A stretch of 64,000 nucleotides of DNA from Girardinichthys multiradiatus. Lineage: Eukaryota > Chordata > Actinopteri > Cyprinodontiformes > Goodeidae. The translations under genes and the position numbers were made by a program. This document shows positions 10,161 to 21,620 of this stretch, piece by piece. How positions within the stretch are numbered: the first letter of the stretch is position 1; the number at the start of each line of letters is the position of its first letter. A model generated the notes under the pieces. The model was not told the origin of the DNA and did not search any database. It saw nothing but the letters and a program-made list of their open reading frames with translations. The DNA is taken from NCBI RefSeq assembly GCF_021462225.1, contig NC_061816.1:8705390-8769389 (forward strand), read 5' to 3'.

Positions 10161-11585
10161 CACCTAAACCCACACCAGTTCTGTTGGTCCCTCTTTTTTC
10201 CTTGGTTCAATTTTGTCATTTCATTTAGACCAGGTTCCAAAAACACCAAACACTGATGCACTGTCTCGACATTATTATTCCAGTGAAGAACCTCAGGTCG
10301 ACTGAATCTTGCCTCCATCCTTGGCCGTTGGAGTTCTTACCTGGGAGATGTAGGTCCGTCAATCCCAAACCTTTGAACCCTGTCCAGGAAATGGTCCACT
10401 TAACCGCATGTATGTTCCAACCCCAGTCCAATCTCGTATCGTTCACTGGGCGCACACACCCATGCATAAAGTCGTACCATAGTATAAATCTGCTAAACAT
10501 TCTGGTGGCCCTCCATCAGCAAAGATGTAAAAGAGTTTGCCTCGGGCTGTTCTTTCTTGCCCAAAATAAGACCCACAACCGGCCACCTAGGGGGTTTCTC
10601 CAACTACTGGCCATCCGTAAGCGTCCCTGGTCACACCAGGGGACACTGTCACCGGGTTACCTCCCTCAAAAAGCTTCACTACCATCTTAACTATAGTCAA
10701 CCAATTCTCAATGGGTTGCCATCTCATTCTGCTGAGGAACCCACTTCTCTTGAGATTGCTCGTCTTCCAATCAAACATGGCTATCATCCTGGCGGCCCTC
10801 CTTTGGATATTCTATCCAACCTTGGCCCCCTGTTTGTGTGCAGATGAGCTTCAGCGCAGCCCTGGGAGCAAGAGTGGCTCTCAGTTCTGGGTTTTATCCT
10901 CAAACCAATGTCCGACTAAGAGGAAGGACCGAACACTGGAGTCTACTCTAAACTGTGTGTGCTCTGCGTGTCCCTCTACTTGGTGTTTACAGCTACCATG
11001 GGTAGAATATTCCCATTACAGTCATATCTCATCTGCCACCAGTTTGTCTCCTTTTCAAGCTTTCCTTGCCTATCAGCCTCTGCTTTTTCTCTCAGATGAA
11101 CAGGATATTTCAGTCAGTTCTGCTCAACACCATATCACCACACAATCAGCATTCTCAACTGCACTGCTGAGCAGAACCTGCTAGCCTCAAGATCAATCCT
11201 GTGTTTCATATCTCTTTGGTAAAACCTGTGGTTACAAGTACTCTTTACCTGCCGTCTGAACCCCTTCCACTCACCCAGAACATTGATGGCCATCCTGTTT
11301 ACTCGGCCCGCTGGATCTTTGATACCCGCAAAGGAGGCAGAGGTTTCTAGTATCTTGTGAACTGAGAGGGCTATGGTCTGGAGGAACGGTCCTGGATTAC
11401 CTGTTCCTTAATTCCTGACTCCTAACTTATAAGGGACACTGAGGCTTCCTGTCCATTGGTTTCTTGCTCCAACTAAACTGTACTCTCCATCTCCAGATCC
11501 TGTAGAACCAGACTGCCGAAGCTCCATTACAGATTCATTGACTTTGTCATCTATTGAGAATAAACACACTTCTTTTAAATACATT

Positions 11586-12385
11586 CTGGATCCTGACTTG
11601 GATCCTTGACTGCATGTGGATCAGAAAAATACCTGGATCCATGTCGGAATCAAATAATGTAGAAACAAAAAGCAAGAAAGTGACACTTAGTAACCACAGG
11701 GAGAAACAATATTGCACCAGAAGAGCAATGCAATCATAATAATCAGCAATGACAAGAAAACTATAAATAATCTGTTTTGATGCTTCAAATGTGTGTTATA
11801 ACCGTCAAAAGGTGTGCCGCTCCCAATACATTTCCCTGTAGCCAGCCTTGGGTTATTTACTGATATGTTTCAGGTCACGGTCTTGTTGTAGGGTCCAGTT
11901 CTGCATCAGCCTGATTTTTTTTTTTTTTTAAGATTGTCTTACGTTTTTTTCAGGAACCCTCAAATAAATTCTATGATGGTGAGTTGGACAGGTCCTGATG
12001 CAGCACATCATTCCCAAACCAAGAAACGTCCTCCATAGAAACCACCTCAATGTCTTGATATTCAGTCAAGCTGACTGTAATACCTAATATGACCAGCAGA
12101 GGGGCCGGTATCCTAAAAAAATCTGTTCAGAGGACAGACATGGTAGAGGTGTGGGAGTGAAGAGGATGTTCATGGATGCATGTTAAAATATAATAAAAGT
12201 TGGAGTGCAACTCGTTTACAAGTTGATATCTTGTCTTTTAAAGATGAACAGTACATTGTACCAGGAGTGAAAGTCTTGCTCTACATCAGTGGGATTAAAA
12301 ATGGAGATGCTGAGGCCACCGGGGGGACTGAAACTGGTCGGTAATGTGGCCAGACTGCAGTTCTGCGTTGGAGTTGTTGTGGAGG
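11586..12385. other. Non-coding interval with Tc1-like antisense fragment (unit 2)
   Basis: Same content as 3346-4140: a decayed Tc1-like antisense fragment and unrecognised sequence. No gene seen. Confidence 0.5.
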
Positions 12386-12583
12386 GTGAGGAGAACGAGG
12401 CGGATCCACCTGGACGCCTTCACCAAGGAGGTTAGGAAAACAAGGTGGGTCTACCTGGGCGCCTTCGTCGAGGAGGTGAGGAACAAGAGGCAGGTCAACA
12501 TGGACACCCTTGTCGTGGATGTCAGGAGCATGAGGCGGGTCCACTTGGACACCCTCGTCATGGAGGTCAGGAGCGTGGGATGG
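12386..12583. repeat. 45-bp minisatellite, about 4.3 copies (unit 2)
   Basis: Copies start at 12386, 12431, 12476 and 12521, then a partial copy. Compared with unit 1, exactly two repeat units (90 bp) are missing, with the join inside copy 3. This is typical slippage or unequal exchange in a minisatellite. Confidence 0.9.
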
Positions 12584-13196
12584 TAATGCTGAGTGGGTTC
12601 ACCTAGACACCCTAGTCCTGGAGACCAGGAACATGAGGTGGATCAATGTGGTGTGGCATGAAGGGGATCTGCCTATGGTTCTGCTGAGTTGCAATGGAAG
12701 CCCAGGTTGCTTTGATAGTAGCCTTCAGCTCATATGCATTATTGGGTTTGGTGTTTTTCAGCTTCCTCTTGAAAATACTCCAAAGATTCTATATGAGGTT
12801 CAGGTCAGGCTAGTTTGGTGGCCAATCAAGCACAGTAACACCATGGTCATTGGACCAGCTTTTGGTACAACTGGCAGTGTGGGCTGGTACAAGGCCTGAT
12901 AGCAGAAGGAAGCATCAAGTGGTCAAAAATGTCATGCTTAGATAGCTGTATTGACTGTGGACCTCAAAAAACCCAGTAAACCAACACCAGCAGAAAACCT
13001 GGCAAATCATAACTGACTCAGGAAACATCGCACTGGACATCAAGCATCATGAATTCTGTGCCTCTCCACTCTTCCTCTGGACTCAGGGATCTCGACTTTT
13101 AAAATGAAATGCAAACTTTACTTTCATCTGAGAAGAGAACTTGGAAAACTGAGCATCAGTCCAGTTCTTTTTCTCCTTATGCCAGGTGAGACACTT

Positions 13197-13340
13197 GGAG
13201 TCAGCTAATTGAGACCCACTGCACAGACAAATCCTAGACATGGGCTACAAGTGTCTTACATGGGCTACAAGTGCCAGGTAAGACACTTGTAGCCCATGTT
13301 TAGGATTTGTCTGTGTAGTGGTTCTCAATTAGCTGACTCC
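13197..13340. repeat. Imperfect inverted repeat, 62-bp arms, unique to unit 2
   Basis: The left arm 13197-13258 is the reverse complement of the right arm 13279-13340 with few mismatches, separated by a 20-bp spacer that itself repeats nearby bases. The right arm corresponds to the normal Tc1-like sequence (5019-5080 in unit 1); the left arm is the extra, inverted copy. Confidence 0.9.
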
Positions 13341-13397
13341 AGCCTCAGTCCTCATTACTTCTATTTTGCTTGACAATCCTCTGAAGGCTGCGGGTAT

Positions 13398-13448
13398 CCC
13401 TGTTCCTGGTGCACGTTTTTCCTAACAAAACGTGCACCAGGAACAGGG
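13398..13448. repeat. Perfect short inverted repeat, 22-bp arms, unique to unit 2
   Basis: Arms 13398-13419 and 13427-13448 are exact reverse complements with a 7-bp loop. In units 1 and 3 the right arm is absent and normal Tc1-like sequence stands in its place. Confidence 0.9.
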
Positions 13449-14093
13449 GTGCACGTTCTTCTAATGACGGTTCTATGAATATGCTTGGACACAGCAGCCT
13501 GTGAACAACTGTTTCAGCAATGACCGGTCCTCCACAAGGAGGGTAAGCCAACAATGACTGTCTCCTGGATATCTGTCAAGTCAGTCTTCCCCATGATTGT
13601 CTATCCTACTGATCCAGACTGAGAGACCACTTAGGGGCTTTGCAACCTTTGCAGACATTTAGAATTCATTAGTTGATTAGGGTGGGACACCATGAGCTTC
13701 CAATATTAAACTTATTTACAATATTCGGACTTCATGAGACACTGAATATGTAAGTCATAATCATCAAAATTGCAAACATAATGGCTTGAAATGTTTCACT
13801 CTACCTGTAATGAATCTATATATGGACTTTTACTTTCTGAAATGAGGGTCAAAAAATATTGAAATTTTTCATAAGAGATGTAGCTACAAAACAAATATCT
13901 GCTAATATTCAAAAACCCATAATTGAACATGTGTGAATGGATCTAAAGCAAACTAAAGCCAATGTCAAAAAGGATGAAATGGTAAAGAAAGGTTGCATCA
14001 GTCTTCAGGTTAGTTGTCAGACAGAAGGGCGTATTTTAAGCAAGATAAATAAGGCATCTTAATGAAGGGTCATGTCTCGTCTTCACCTCCCTG

Positions 14094-15080
14094 ATGGACG
14101 GCAGTAGGAACTCCTCTCTGTGCTTTCCTAACCATAACTCCTCCTGCAGGAGGCTGCTGCTGCCGCTCTCTGAGACTGGTCTGTTCCACACATTGCTGAC
14201 TCTCATCTCCCTGCTCACTGTAATGCTCAACCTGCTCGTCATCATCTCCATCTCCCACTTCAGGCAGCTGCACAACCCAACCAACTCCCTGCTCCTGTCT
14301 CTGGCTGTGTCTGACCTGGCGGTGGGACTGCTGGTGATGCCCATCGAGGGGCTGCGGTACTTGGAGACATGCTGGCTGCTGGGGAGACTGATGTGTGCTC
14401 TGACTCCTTATGTCTTTTACTCTTTGATCTCTGCCTCTTTGGGCCACATGGTGCTTATATCTGTAGATCGCTATGTGGCCATCTGTGACCCACTCCTTTA
14501 CCCCACTAGGATCACAATGATTAATGTGAAGATCTGTGTTTCTCTCTGTTGGGTCTGTTCGCTGCTCTACAACGGATTGATCCTGATGGGACACTTAGGC
14601 CAGCCAGATAGGTTCAGCACCTGTCACGGGGAGTGTGTTGTAGTTATCAGCCGTATTTCAGGAACTGTTGATCTCTTTATCTCCTTCATAGCACCATGTA
14701 CTGTCATGGTTGTTCTTTATTTCAGAGTGCTTCTGGCTGCTCTCTCACAGGTGCGTCTCATCCGTTCACAGACAGCGGCTACAGCTGTAAAATCAGCTCA
14801 AGCTGTTACAAGATCTGAGTGGAAGGCAGCCAGGAGCCTCGCCATTGTTATTGCTGTGTTTATAATGTGTTATTGTCCTTTTTGTTATCCTTCCTTGGAG
14901 GGAAAGGACACATCCAACAGCTTGTCCTACTTTGCTGCTGTGTCTTGGATCATGATGCTGAACTCTAGCATGAATCCTATCATTTATGTTTTGTTCTACC
15001 CCTGGTTCAGAAAAGCTATCAAACTTATCCTAACCCTAAAAATACAGCAGCCTGACTCCTGCGACATGAAGATGATGTAG
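14094..15080 (+). CDS. taar: Trace amine-associated receptor, copy 2 (class A GPCR, intact)
   Basis: An intact 328-residue, single-exon TAAR with the same layout as copy 1: N-terminal NSS glycosylation site, seven helices, DRY at 125-127, the TAAR fingerprint around NPIIY at 294-298, Phe at 3.32 and Asp193 at 5.42. It differs from copy 1 by 11 bases, eight of which change the residue: K5R, P14H, F16S, Q22L, V29G, S98R, F264C and L318Q. Five of these lie in the extracellular N-terminus. The change to Cys264 lies in helix 6 just after the Pro kink, and Arg98 lies just before Cys3.25, both near the binding pocket entrance. Expected to act as an olfactory amine receptor. Confidence 0.95.
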   Translation: MDGSRNSSLCFPNHNSSCRRLLLPLSETGLFHTLLTLISLLTVMLNLLVIISISHFRQLHNPTNSLLLSLAVSDLAVGLLVMPIEGLRYLETCWLLGRLMCALTPYVFYSLISASLGHMVLISVDRYVAICDPLLYPTRITMINVKICVSLCWVCSLLYNGLILMGHLGQPDRFSTCHGECVVVISRISGTVDLFISFIAPCTVMVVLYFRVLLAALSQVRLIRSQTAATAVKSAQAVTRSEWKAARSLAIVIAVFIMCYCPFCYPSLEGKDTSNSLSYFAAVSWIMMLNSSMNPIIYVLFYPWFRKAIKLILTLKIQQPDSCDMKMM

Positions 15081-16693
15081 GTAGAGCTGACCACAGATCA
15101 GATGTGTGATTGTTTTTCAGTTGATAAAGATTTTAAAGATGCTCACATTTTATACTGTGTGATCAGACTTCATGTGCATTAAGTTAAACAAGCAGCAGAG
15201 GTTTCTATAGCTGCCATGTTTTTAATGAATCTCACATGAACAAAGACGACCAAATAGAAAAATTTCTAGAAGGAAAACTATTATGACACAGAGCCTTTAA
15301 CTGTGCGGTTTTGACCTGTTCATGTATACTTTATAGAGTAAAAACCTGTAATGCATGATGTGATTGGCCTTAATACCATCCAAAATCATAAATCCATTAA
15401 CTAAGCGGGTTATTTTCACCACAAAAGCCTTATTCCTTCTTACACAAAGTACAACAAAAAGTCTATATCTTATCAGTGTTTTTATAAAAGTGTAAAGTAA
15501 TAACTAAACAGTTTTTTTCTATTTAAGAAATAGTTTAGTTGGCCTTTTTTGCACTACTATGTTAAGATTATTATTACATACCAAGAAACCTGTTTTTTGT
15601 CTGTATTATTATGATGGTTGTGGATCTTTCTTCTCTTCTTTTTGCACCTCTTTTTTTCTCTCGATAAAAACACAATTGTTACAATTTTCAATATTTTTCT
15701 GCAAAACTGCATCACAGCTTGTTATAAGTCAAAGTAAAAGAAAAGTGAATTTATGGTGTTAAAATGAGCCTATTTGCTAGAACAGACTTTGGAATATTGC
15801 TAAATTAAGAATTAAGCTTTAATCCAGGTTTTATTTTCATGCATTTTATTTATCATGGACAATGTATTTAAACATGGCAGACATAGGGAACATCTGATGT
15901 AAAATGTGTAAATATGTAAAATGTTAAATGTGTAAAATATCACAACACACAAGAGGTTGACATATGAAAAGAAAAAGAGATGCATTTTAAATAAAAGACC
16001 AAAAATACGTTTGTAAATATTTTCTGTTTTGCATAAAAGCAACGGAGCTGTTATCAGAATGGCTTCAATCAGGTTTACCAGAAGAATCCCGTATGGGGAA
16101 TAGGAATCTGCTTCCGATATTGAGTTATTAATTAGGATCATGTGATCAGAGATGTTGTGAAGCTGAAGAAGCTGCTCAGATGAAGTAGCTAAACAAAGGC
16201 CGGTTGTTTTCCTTTGCTACTTTAGGGGAGAACTTTAAAAGAGGACAGTGTTATTTTTTAGAAACATTATGGAGTCATGGTAAAAGGAACATACACTCTG
16301 TTTCAGTTTAAGAGCTATACGTATCATGATACGGCATAATAACAGTGATCTGGTCTTTATGATGTTTTGTAATTGTTTAGGTCTAACCTCATGTGTGCGA
16401 TAGCACACAACAGGAAAAGTTGAAGTAAATGAGAAAACTTTGCATGAAAAACTAAGTACATCAATCTGGAAAGAGTAATAAGGTAATCTCCAAAAACCTT
16501 GAAATCCATCTTTACAGAGAAGAAGAAAACACAATTAAATTAAGACAGTAGCCAATCTGCAATTTCAAACAAAGGTCAAACAGTGCAATACCTCATCTTC
16601 GGCTTCATCTACAGCTATAGACCTCAAATGCTGAACTTCTGGACACAAGAAAATTTAACAAGACTAAAAAAAGAGTGGTTTCTTTGGAAGGTT
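15081..16693. other. 3' flank of TAAR copy 2, no gene seen
   Basis: Almost identical to 6801-8414. AT-rich with no coding region that I can support. Confidence 0.6.
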
Positions 16694-17184
16694 TGCCTGG
16701 AAAAATCATCTTCTTTCTAAAATATAAGGCAATATGTCCAACAGCAGAACCTTGGCCCAAACTGGGTCAACAACTGGACAATGACCACAGGTGCTGCCAC
16801 ACCTCCTCCGGCACCTCCACCATCACCCTCACCATCTCACTTCTGAGAGGCAGCCACCCCAACTCCAGAACAATTTTCGGGGGAAAAAGGTAAACTATGG
16901 AGATTTCTCCTTCAGTGTACTCTAGTTTTTTGTCAATCCCCCAATCATTCCAAACTGACGCATTCACATTTGATTGATTGTTGACTTTCTACAGGGTAAA
17001 ACTCTAAAATAGACAAAAGCTAAATATGATTGACAAACAATACTCTGCAGCTCCTACAAAGGTTTTATTTCAGACCTGAGGTTGACTTTTGGCTAAACAG
17101 AAAATGAAAGAGAAATAACTAGGAGACTTTGGAATTTACAACAAGACGAGAAATCTGTGGTTTGCCATAGATTTTAGAACTCTA

Positions 17185-18510
17185 GCGGCCTCTGGAACCT
17201 GCAGGCATTCAAAGGAGCTTCTGTGCAAGCCCTCAGCGAACAGTTAAAAGATGAAATAGCCTGTCGACACAAACCCCAACATCTGTTTTGTGATTCCTTC
17301 CCCTCAGTCATTTCTCGTCCTTGGATTTCCCTGGTTGGTTTCGCATAACCCCCAGTTTATTTCAAAGGAGGGCAGAATAGAATCCTGGGGCACTCACTGT
17401 TTGTCTACATGCCAACAGTCTGGTAAAGGTTTATTCCAGTTGCTTCTTTAACCTGTCTAAACCAGAAGGGAATTACATGAAAAAATATATAAATGTGTTG
17501 TTGTCTGCAGGCTTAATTAGTCATTCCGCCTTGCAACTAGGTGCTGGATTCTCCTTCATGGCTAAAACAGCTGGTCCACTTCACCCTTGCATTGATTACC
17601 ATGGACTCAACCAGATCACAATAAAAAACAAATATCCTTTACCGCCTCTGACCAGGGCTCTAAGTTTTTTTTTGCTAAACTTGACCTTCGCAACGCATAC
17701 CATCTGGTGAGATTAAGGGAGGGGGATGAATGGAAAACTGCTTTCAAGAACCCATTGGGTCAATATGAATACCTACTGATGTCCTTTGAGCTTACCAATG
17801 CACCTGTAGTGTTCCAAGCTTTATTCAATTTAGTCCTGTGGGACTTTCTAAACCAGTTTGTGTCTGTCTACTTAGGTGACATGATTTGTTTTTCTGTAAG
17901 TGAACACAAGGTGCATGTTCATCAGGTTCTTTGATGCGTCTTCGAGAACAGGCTGTTTCTGCTAAATTGGCCCACTCCATCCTCCTGCAAACACCTGCAA
18001 TGCTTCCTAGATTTTGCCAACGTTTACCATTGCTTCATTAAAAACTACAGTCAGACTGCCACTCCTGTCACAGCTCTCACCTCCATTTAGAAATAGTTTC
18101 ACTGGAGCGCTGAGGCTGAGAAGGTCTTTCAGGGGTTGAAAGACAAGTTTGTTCATGCCCCTATTCTGATCCAACCTGATCCTACAAAACATTTATTATG
18201 CCTCGGATATTGGCGTTGGGGCCATTCTTTCTCAAATGTCAAATAACTCTATCCATGCCTTCTTCTCCCGTCAACTCACCCCATCAGAAAAGGACTATAA
18301 TGTAGGGGATAGGGAATTTGTAGCCGTTAAGATGGCTTTTACAGAATGGCGTCACTTGTTTAAGGGGGCTGCACACTCCATCCTTATGTGGACTGACCAC
18401 CAAAATCTAGCCTATTTTCAGGAGCCTAAACACCTAAACCCACACCAGTTCTGTTGGTCCTAATTTTGTCATTTCATTTAGACCAGGTTCCAAAAACACC
18501 AAACACCGAT
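17185..18510 (+). mobile_element. Degenerate Ty3/Gypsy remnant, 5' part (unit 3)
   Basis: Gag end, protease end, RT and RNase H fragments as in units 1 and 2, ending where the hAT element is inserted in the spacer downstream of RNase H. The RNase H part keeps PKHLNP where units 1 and 2 have a stop, so unit 3 preserves an older state there. A deletion near 18196 removes part of the RNase H start. Confidence 0.8.
17477..17934 (+). pseudogene. Gypsy reverse transcriptase fragment with mutated active site (unit 3)
   Basis: Frames 17477-17710 and 17707-17934 together give the RT fragment, with the frame broken at the T-run near 17665. The active-site box is YLGD, the same Asp-to-Gly change as in unit 2, followed by a one-base insertion that alters the next residues. 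Not functional. Confidence 0.85.
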
Positions 18511-18518
18511 GCACTGTA

Positions 18519-21500
18519 CATAGCTGTCAAGTCTCCCGTTTTGGCCGGGAAACTATCGTATTTTAACCTCTTTCCCGCCGTCCTCCCGTATTAGTATTCT
18601 CCCGTAAATCTCCCGTATTACAATATAATAATAAAAAAACATTCCTCTGCTTCTTTCTCTGAATTCTGTCACTAGCCTCGCAAGAACTGCCACCTGCAGT
18701 AGCCTGGGTGGCAGTTGTCGCGATATTAGTGCCGACGGCGGGAACAAACCTGGAACAACAAAGGAGAGAAATGGATAGATGTGACGAAAGGGAAGGTATT
18801 CCTGCCAGAAAAAGAAAGACATCGTGCAAATATCTTGAAAAATGGGACAGCGAATTTTCTTTTGTAAAGAAGAGCAGGATGGGGCACAGTCAAGCGTTCT
18901 GTAAGATTTGTAACTGCGATTTTAGTGTCTCCCACGGGGGAAGGAACGACATCAGTCAGCATGAAAAATCGACCAAGCACAAGCGCTGGCTAGAGGCACA
19001 GAAACATGCCCAGGCGATGTCAACATTTGTGACTAGAAATACCACCGAGGCAGACCAGGTCATAAATGCGGAGGTTAAAATGGCAATGTTGTGTGCCAAA
19101 AACAATGTTGCTTTCAACTTCTGTGATGACTTCAATAAGTGTGTAGCTGAAATGTTCCCGGACTCTGCTATCGCACGGAAATTCTCGGCGGGAAAAACCA
19201 AGGCTACCCAACTCATCAAAGGTAAGCTGAGTCAAATTAAGTATAAGTATTGTGTATGCATATGCCTATTTAATAATGTCCCGTATGCATATTGTAGGGT
19301 AATGGTTAGCTAATTTTAATTACTGGGCTCTCTCAACAGGTGCCATAGCAACAGAGCTAGATGACGAGTTGGCCAAAACATGCCGATCTCAGCCATTTTC
19401 TGTGATGTGCGACGAATCGAACAACAGAAAAGGAAATAAAGAATTTGTCATCCTAACTAGACTCTACGATGAGGCCACTCTGCAGGTCGTTACAAGATTC
19501 ATGGAGATGCCTATATGCAACGTGGGAAATGCAGAAAATCTGTATGAAAAACTGAGTCAAGCACTAAGGTAAGGGAACTGCACTGTGTTGTTGACGTGTG
19601 TAATAGTTTGCTTGTAATTATAACCATACGTTTTGTCTAAGTCGTTTTATGGCATTTCTTTCTGTTATCCATAGAAAAAGGGGTGGAAGACATCCTGGTG
19701 GGGATATACACCCACTTTGATAAAAGGTAGATGCAAATAAATTAAATAGGACTTCTATTTTTTCTAGGTCTGCAGTTAATATTCTTATAAACATTTTTCT
19801 ATCTTTCAGTGCAAAAAGATGTGAACTCTACAAAGGGTTTGTAGATTTCACTGATTCAGACCACCTGAAGCTCCTCAGGTACTGCAGCACCAGATGGCTG
19901 AGTCTGCTAACCTGCATCCAGAGAGTGTTGAACCAGTGGGATGCACTGCAGGTAAGGATGGTAACTCCAGCAGATATATACACAGTTAACTATGCTAGAT
20001 TTCCATTTTAACCATGAATTGCCACCCTGTGTCCATATGTACTGTAGGCCTACTTTAACAGTCATGAGGAGGTGGAGAGGAGTGCCAAAGTGCACGATCT
20101 AGCAAGCCATCTGCGTGATCCAATCGTGAAGGCGTACTTCATGTTCCTGAGTGCTGCCCTTAAGCCTTTATATGAATTTAATATTGTCTTCCAGGTGGGT
20201 GTCAATCATATTGGATGAATTAAATATGGTTGTACTTATTGTAGCCTTTTTATTACAGTGCGACCAATTATATTTTCTTCAGTCAGAGGCCGTGCAGATT
20301 CACAGACTTGAAGAGGAGATGTGGAGGCTGATCAAGAGGATCCTGGGGTTCCTCATACCAGCCAGGGCCATCATGGGTGTACCTCTCAAGGAGGTGGAGT
20401 ATGGAGAAGGACATCAGTTGGCTGACGAAGAGCTCTTTATAGGAGCAGAAACAAAGGCATTCATGGCAAGGAAAGAGCTCCCTGTGTCAGCGGAGAAGAA
20501 AATCTTTCAGTGAGTATATTACCCAGCAGTTATTTAATTATATCATCTTTTCACAGTATGAGATTATAGGCTGTAGTGTTTTTTGTTTACTCTTATGCTG
20601 TTTTTACCCTTATGCTGTTGTAGATCTGTGAGAAGATTCTATGAAGCAGTGCTTCAGAAGATGTTCTCCTCCTTTCCTCTTGACCATCCACTCCTGAAGG
20701 ACATGAAAGTGCTGGACCCTGCTGCTCGCCTTGACATTACTCCAGGGACAGGTAGATGTTAGAGTCAGTTCCTCATTGATTAAATTAATAAATGAATATT
20801 GCATGGTTTAGATCTGCAATGTTCAGTCAAACACTTGTTTTACATTACAGTGGCAAGGCTAGGGGCCCTTTTCCCTCAGTTGAGCTTGAGTGAGGATAGG
20901 CTGAGAGAGGAACTCATTGACTACCAGGTGACAGATAGCAAGCATCTCCCACAAGAAGACAAAACTGACAGATTCTGGGGACTGGTAGGGAAAGATGTGA
21001 GGTTCAGTGAGCTGCCAAGATTAATGGAGGCTTTACAATGCATTCCCCACAGCAATGCCAGTTCTGAAAGAGTGTTCAGTATGGTAAGAAAGATTGTTAC
21101 AGAGAATAGGATGTCATTAGACAACAGCACAGTTTGTGCTTTACTGTCATGTAAAATCAACCACTCTGGCCCAGGCCACAAATACACTCCATCCAAACAA
21201 GTCTTAAAGGATGCAAAGGCTGCAACAAATCTGTATAATAAGTCTTTAGTGAATGCCAGAGAGCCACCTGAGTGAACATGAGAAATTTAAATAAAATGTG
21301 TAATGAAGACAAAATGTAAATGTTTAACCTAAAGACAAACAATGTATATATAAACTGAAAATGTGTTAAATAAATAAATGTGTTTGTGTTTCATTTAGGC
21401 TCTGTTATAACATAGGAATGTCCACAGCATTCAGTGTCAACAAAGGTAGGCTTATTGTAGTCTGTTAGTGGTGGACAAGTGGTTATTTTAGATATCTTGT

Positions 21501-21612
21501 ACACCTGTGCTAAAATGCAAGGGATACTGGAGCTTGGTCGGGGTAGTGGGATGGCTCACAGCGGTCCCCAGAAAATTTCCCTTATTTTCAAATCCAAAAC
21601 TTGACAGGTATG
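18519..21612 (+). mobile_element. hAT-superfamily DNA transposon, 3.1 kb, with intact ends
   Basis: The element sits inside the Gypsy remnant of unit 3 only. Its ends are inverted repeats: CATAGCTGTCAAGT at 18519 and the reverse complement of CATACCTGTCAAGT at the right end (13 of 14 match). It is flanked by a perfect 8-bp target duplication GCACTGTA (18511-18518 and 21613-21620); units 1 and 2 have the single empty site GCACTGTC. Eight-base duplications and a C-terminal dimerisation domain are hAT hallmarks. It carries a multi-exon transposase gene on the plus strand. Confidence 0.93.
18771..21275 (+). pseudogene. hAT transposase gene with introns, probably missing one internal exon
   Basis: Readable exons: 18771-19221, 19340-19568, 19675-19726, 19810-19951, 20048-20194, 20283-20509, 20624-20751 and 20851-21275, all with GT-AG borders. 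The product has an N-terminal BED-type zinc finger (CKICNCDF then HEKSTKH), the 'MCDESNN' start of the RNase H-like catalytic fold, the 'CSTRWLSL' block, and a C-terminal hAT dimerisation domain ('IPHSNASSERVFS'). Phases agree at every junction except between exons 2 and 3, where exon 2 ends in phase 2 but exon 3 needs phase 1. The family normally has about 70-80 residues here, with a second catalytic Asp and a Cys-His motif. I infer that an internal exon has been deleted, so this copy is probably not autonomous. A poly(A) signal lies at 21290. Confidence 0.8.
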
Positions 21613-21620
21613 GCACTGTA

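Larger units (their letters stand above)
8905..11585 (+). mobile_element. Degenerate Ty3/Gypsy chromovirus-like remnant (unit 2)
   Basis: Same remnant as in unit 1 with the same order of Gag end, protease end, RT, RNase H, integrase-like and chromodomain-like fragments. About 180 bp between the integrase end and the linker are deleted: sequence matching 2762 joins sequence matching about 2938 at 11,180, within a short 'cctgctagc' microhomology. Not functional. Confidence 0.85.
12690..13880 (-). mobile_element. Degenerate Tc1-like DNA transposon (unit 2), carrying two novel inverted repeats
   Basis: The same minus-strand Tc1-like remnant as in unit 1. It is longer only because of two local inverted duplications (13197-13340 and 13398-13448). 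The helix-turn-helix fragment on the minus strand (13345-13554) now contains an aberrant insert. Confidence 0.85.
8415..16693 (+). repeat. Tandem segmental duplication, unit 2
   Basis: A second copy of the TAAR and transposon unit, about 8.28 kb, very close in sequence to unit 1. Differences include a deletion in the Gypsy integrase part (near 11,180), loss of two minisatellite copies, and two new inverted repeats inside the Tc1-like remnant (13197-13340 and 13398-13448). Confidence 0.9.
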
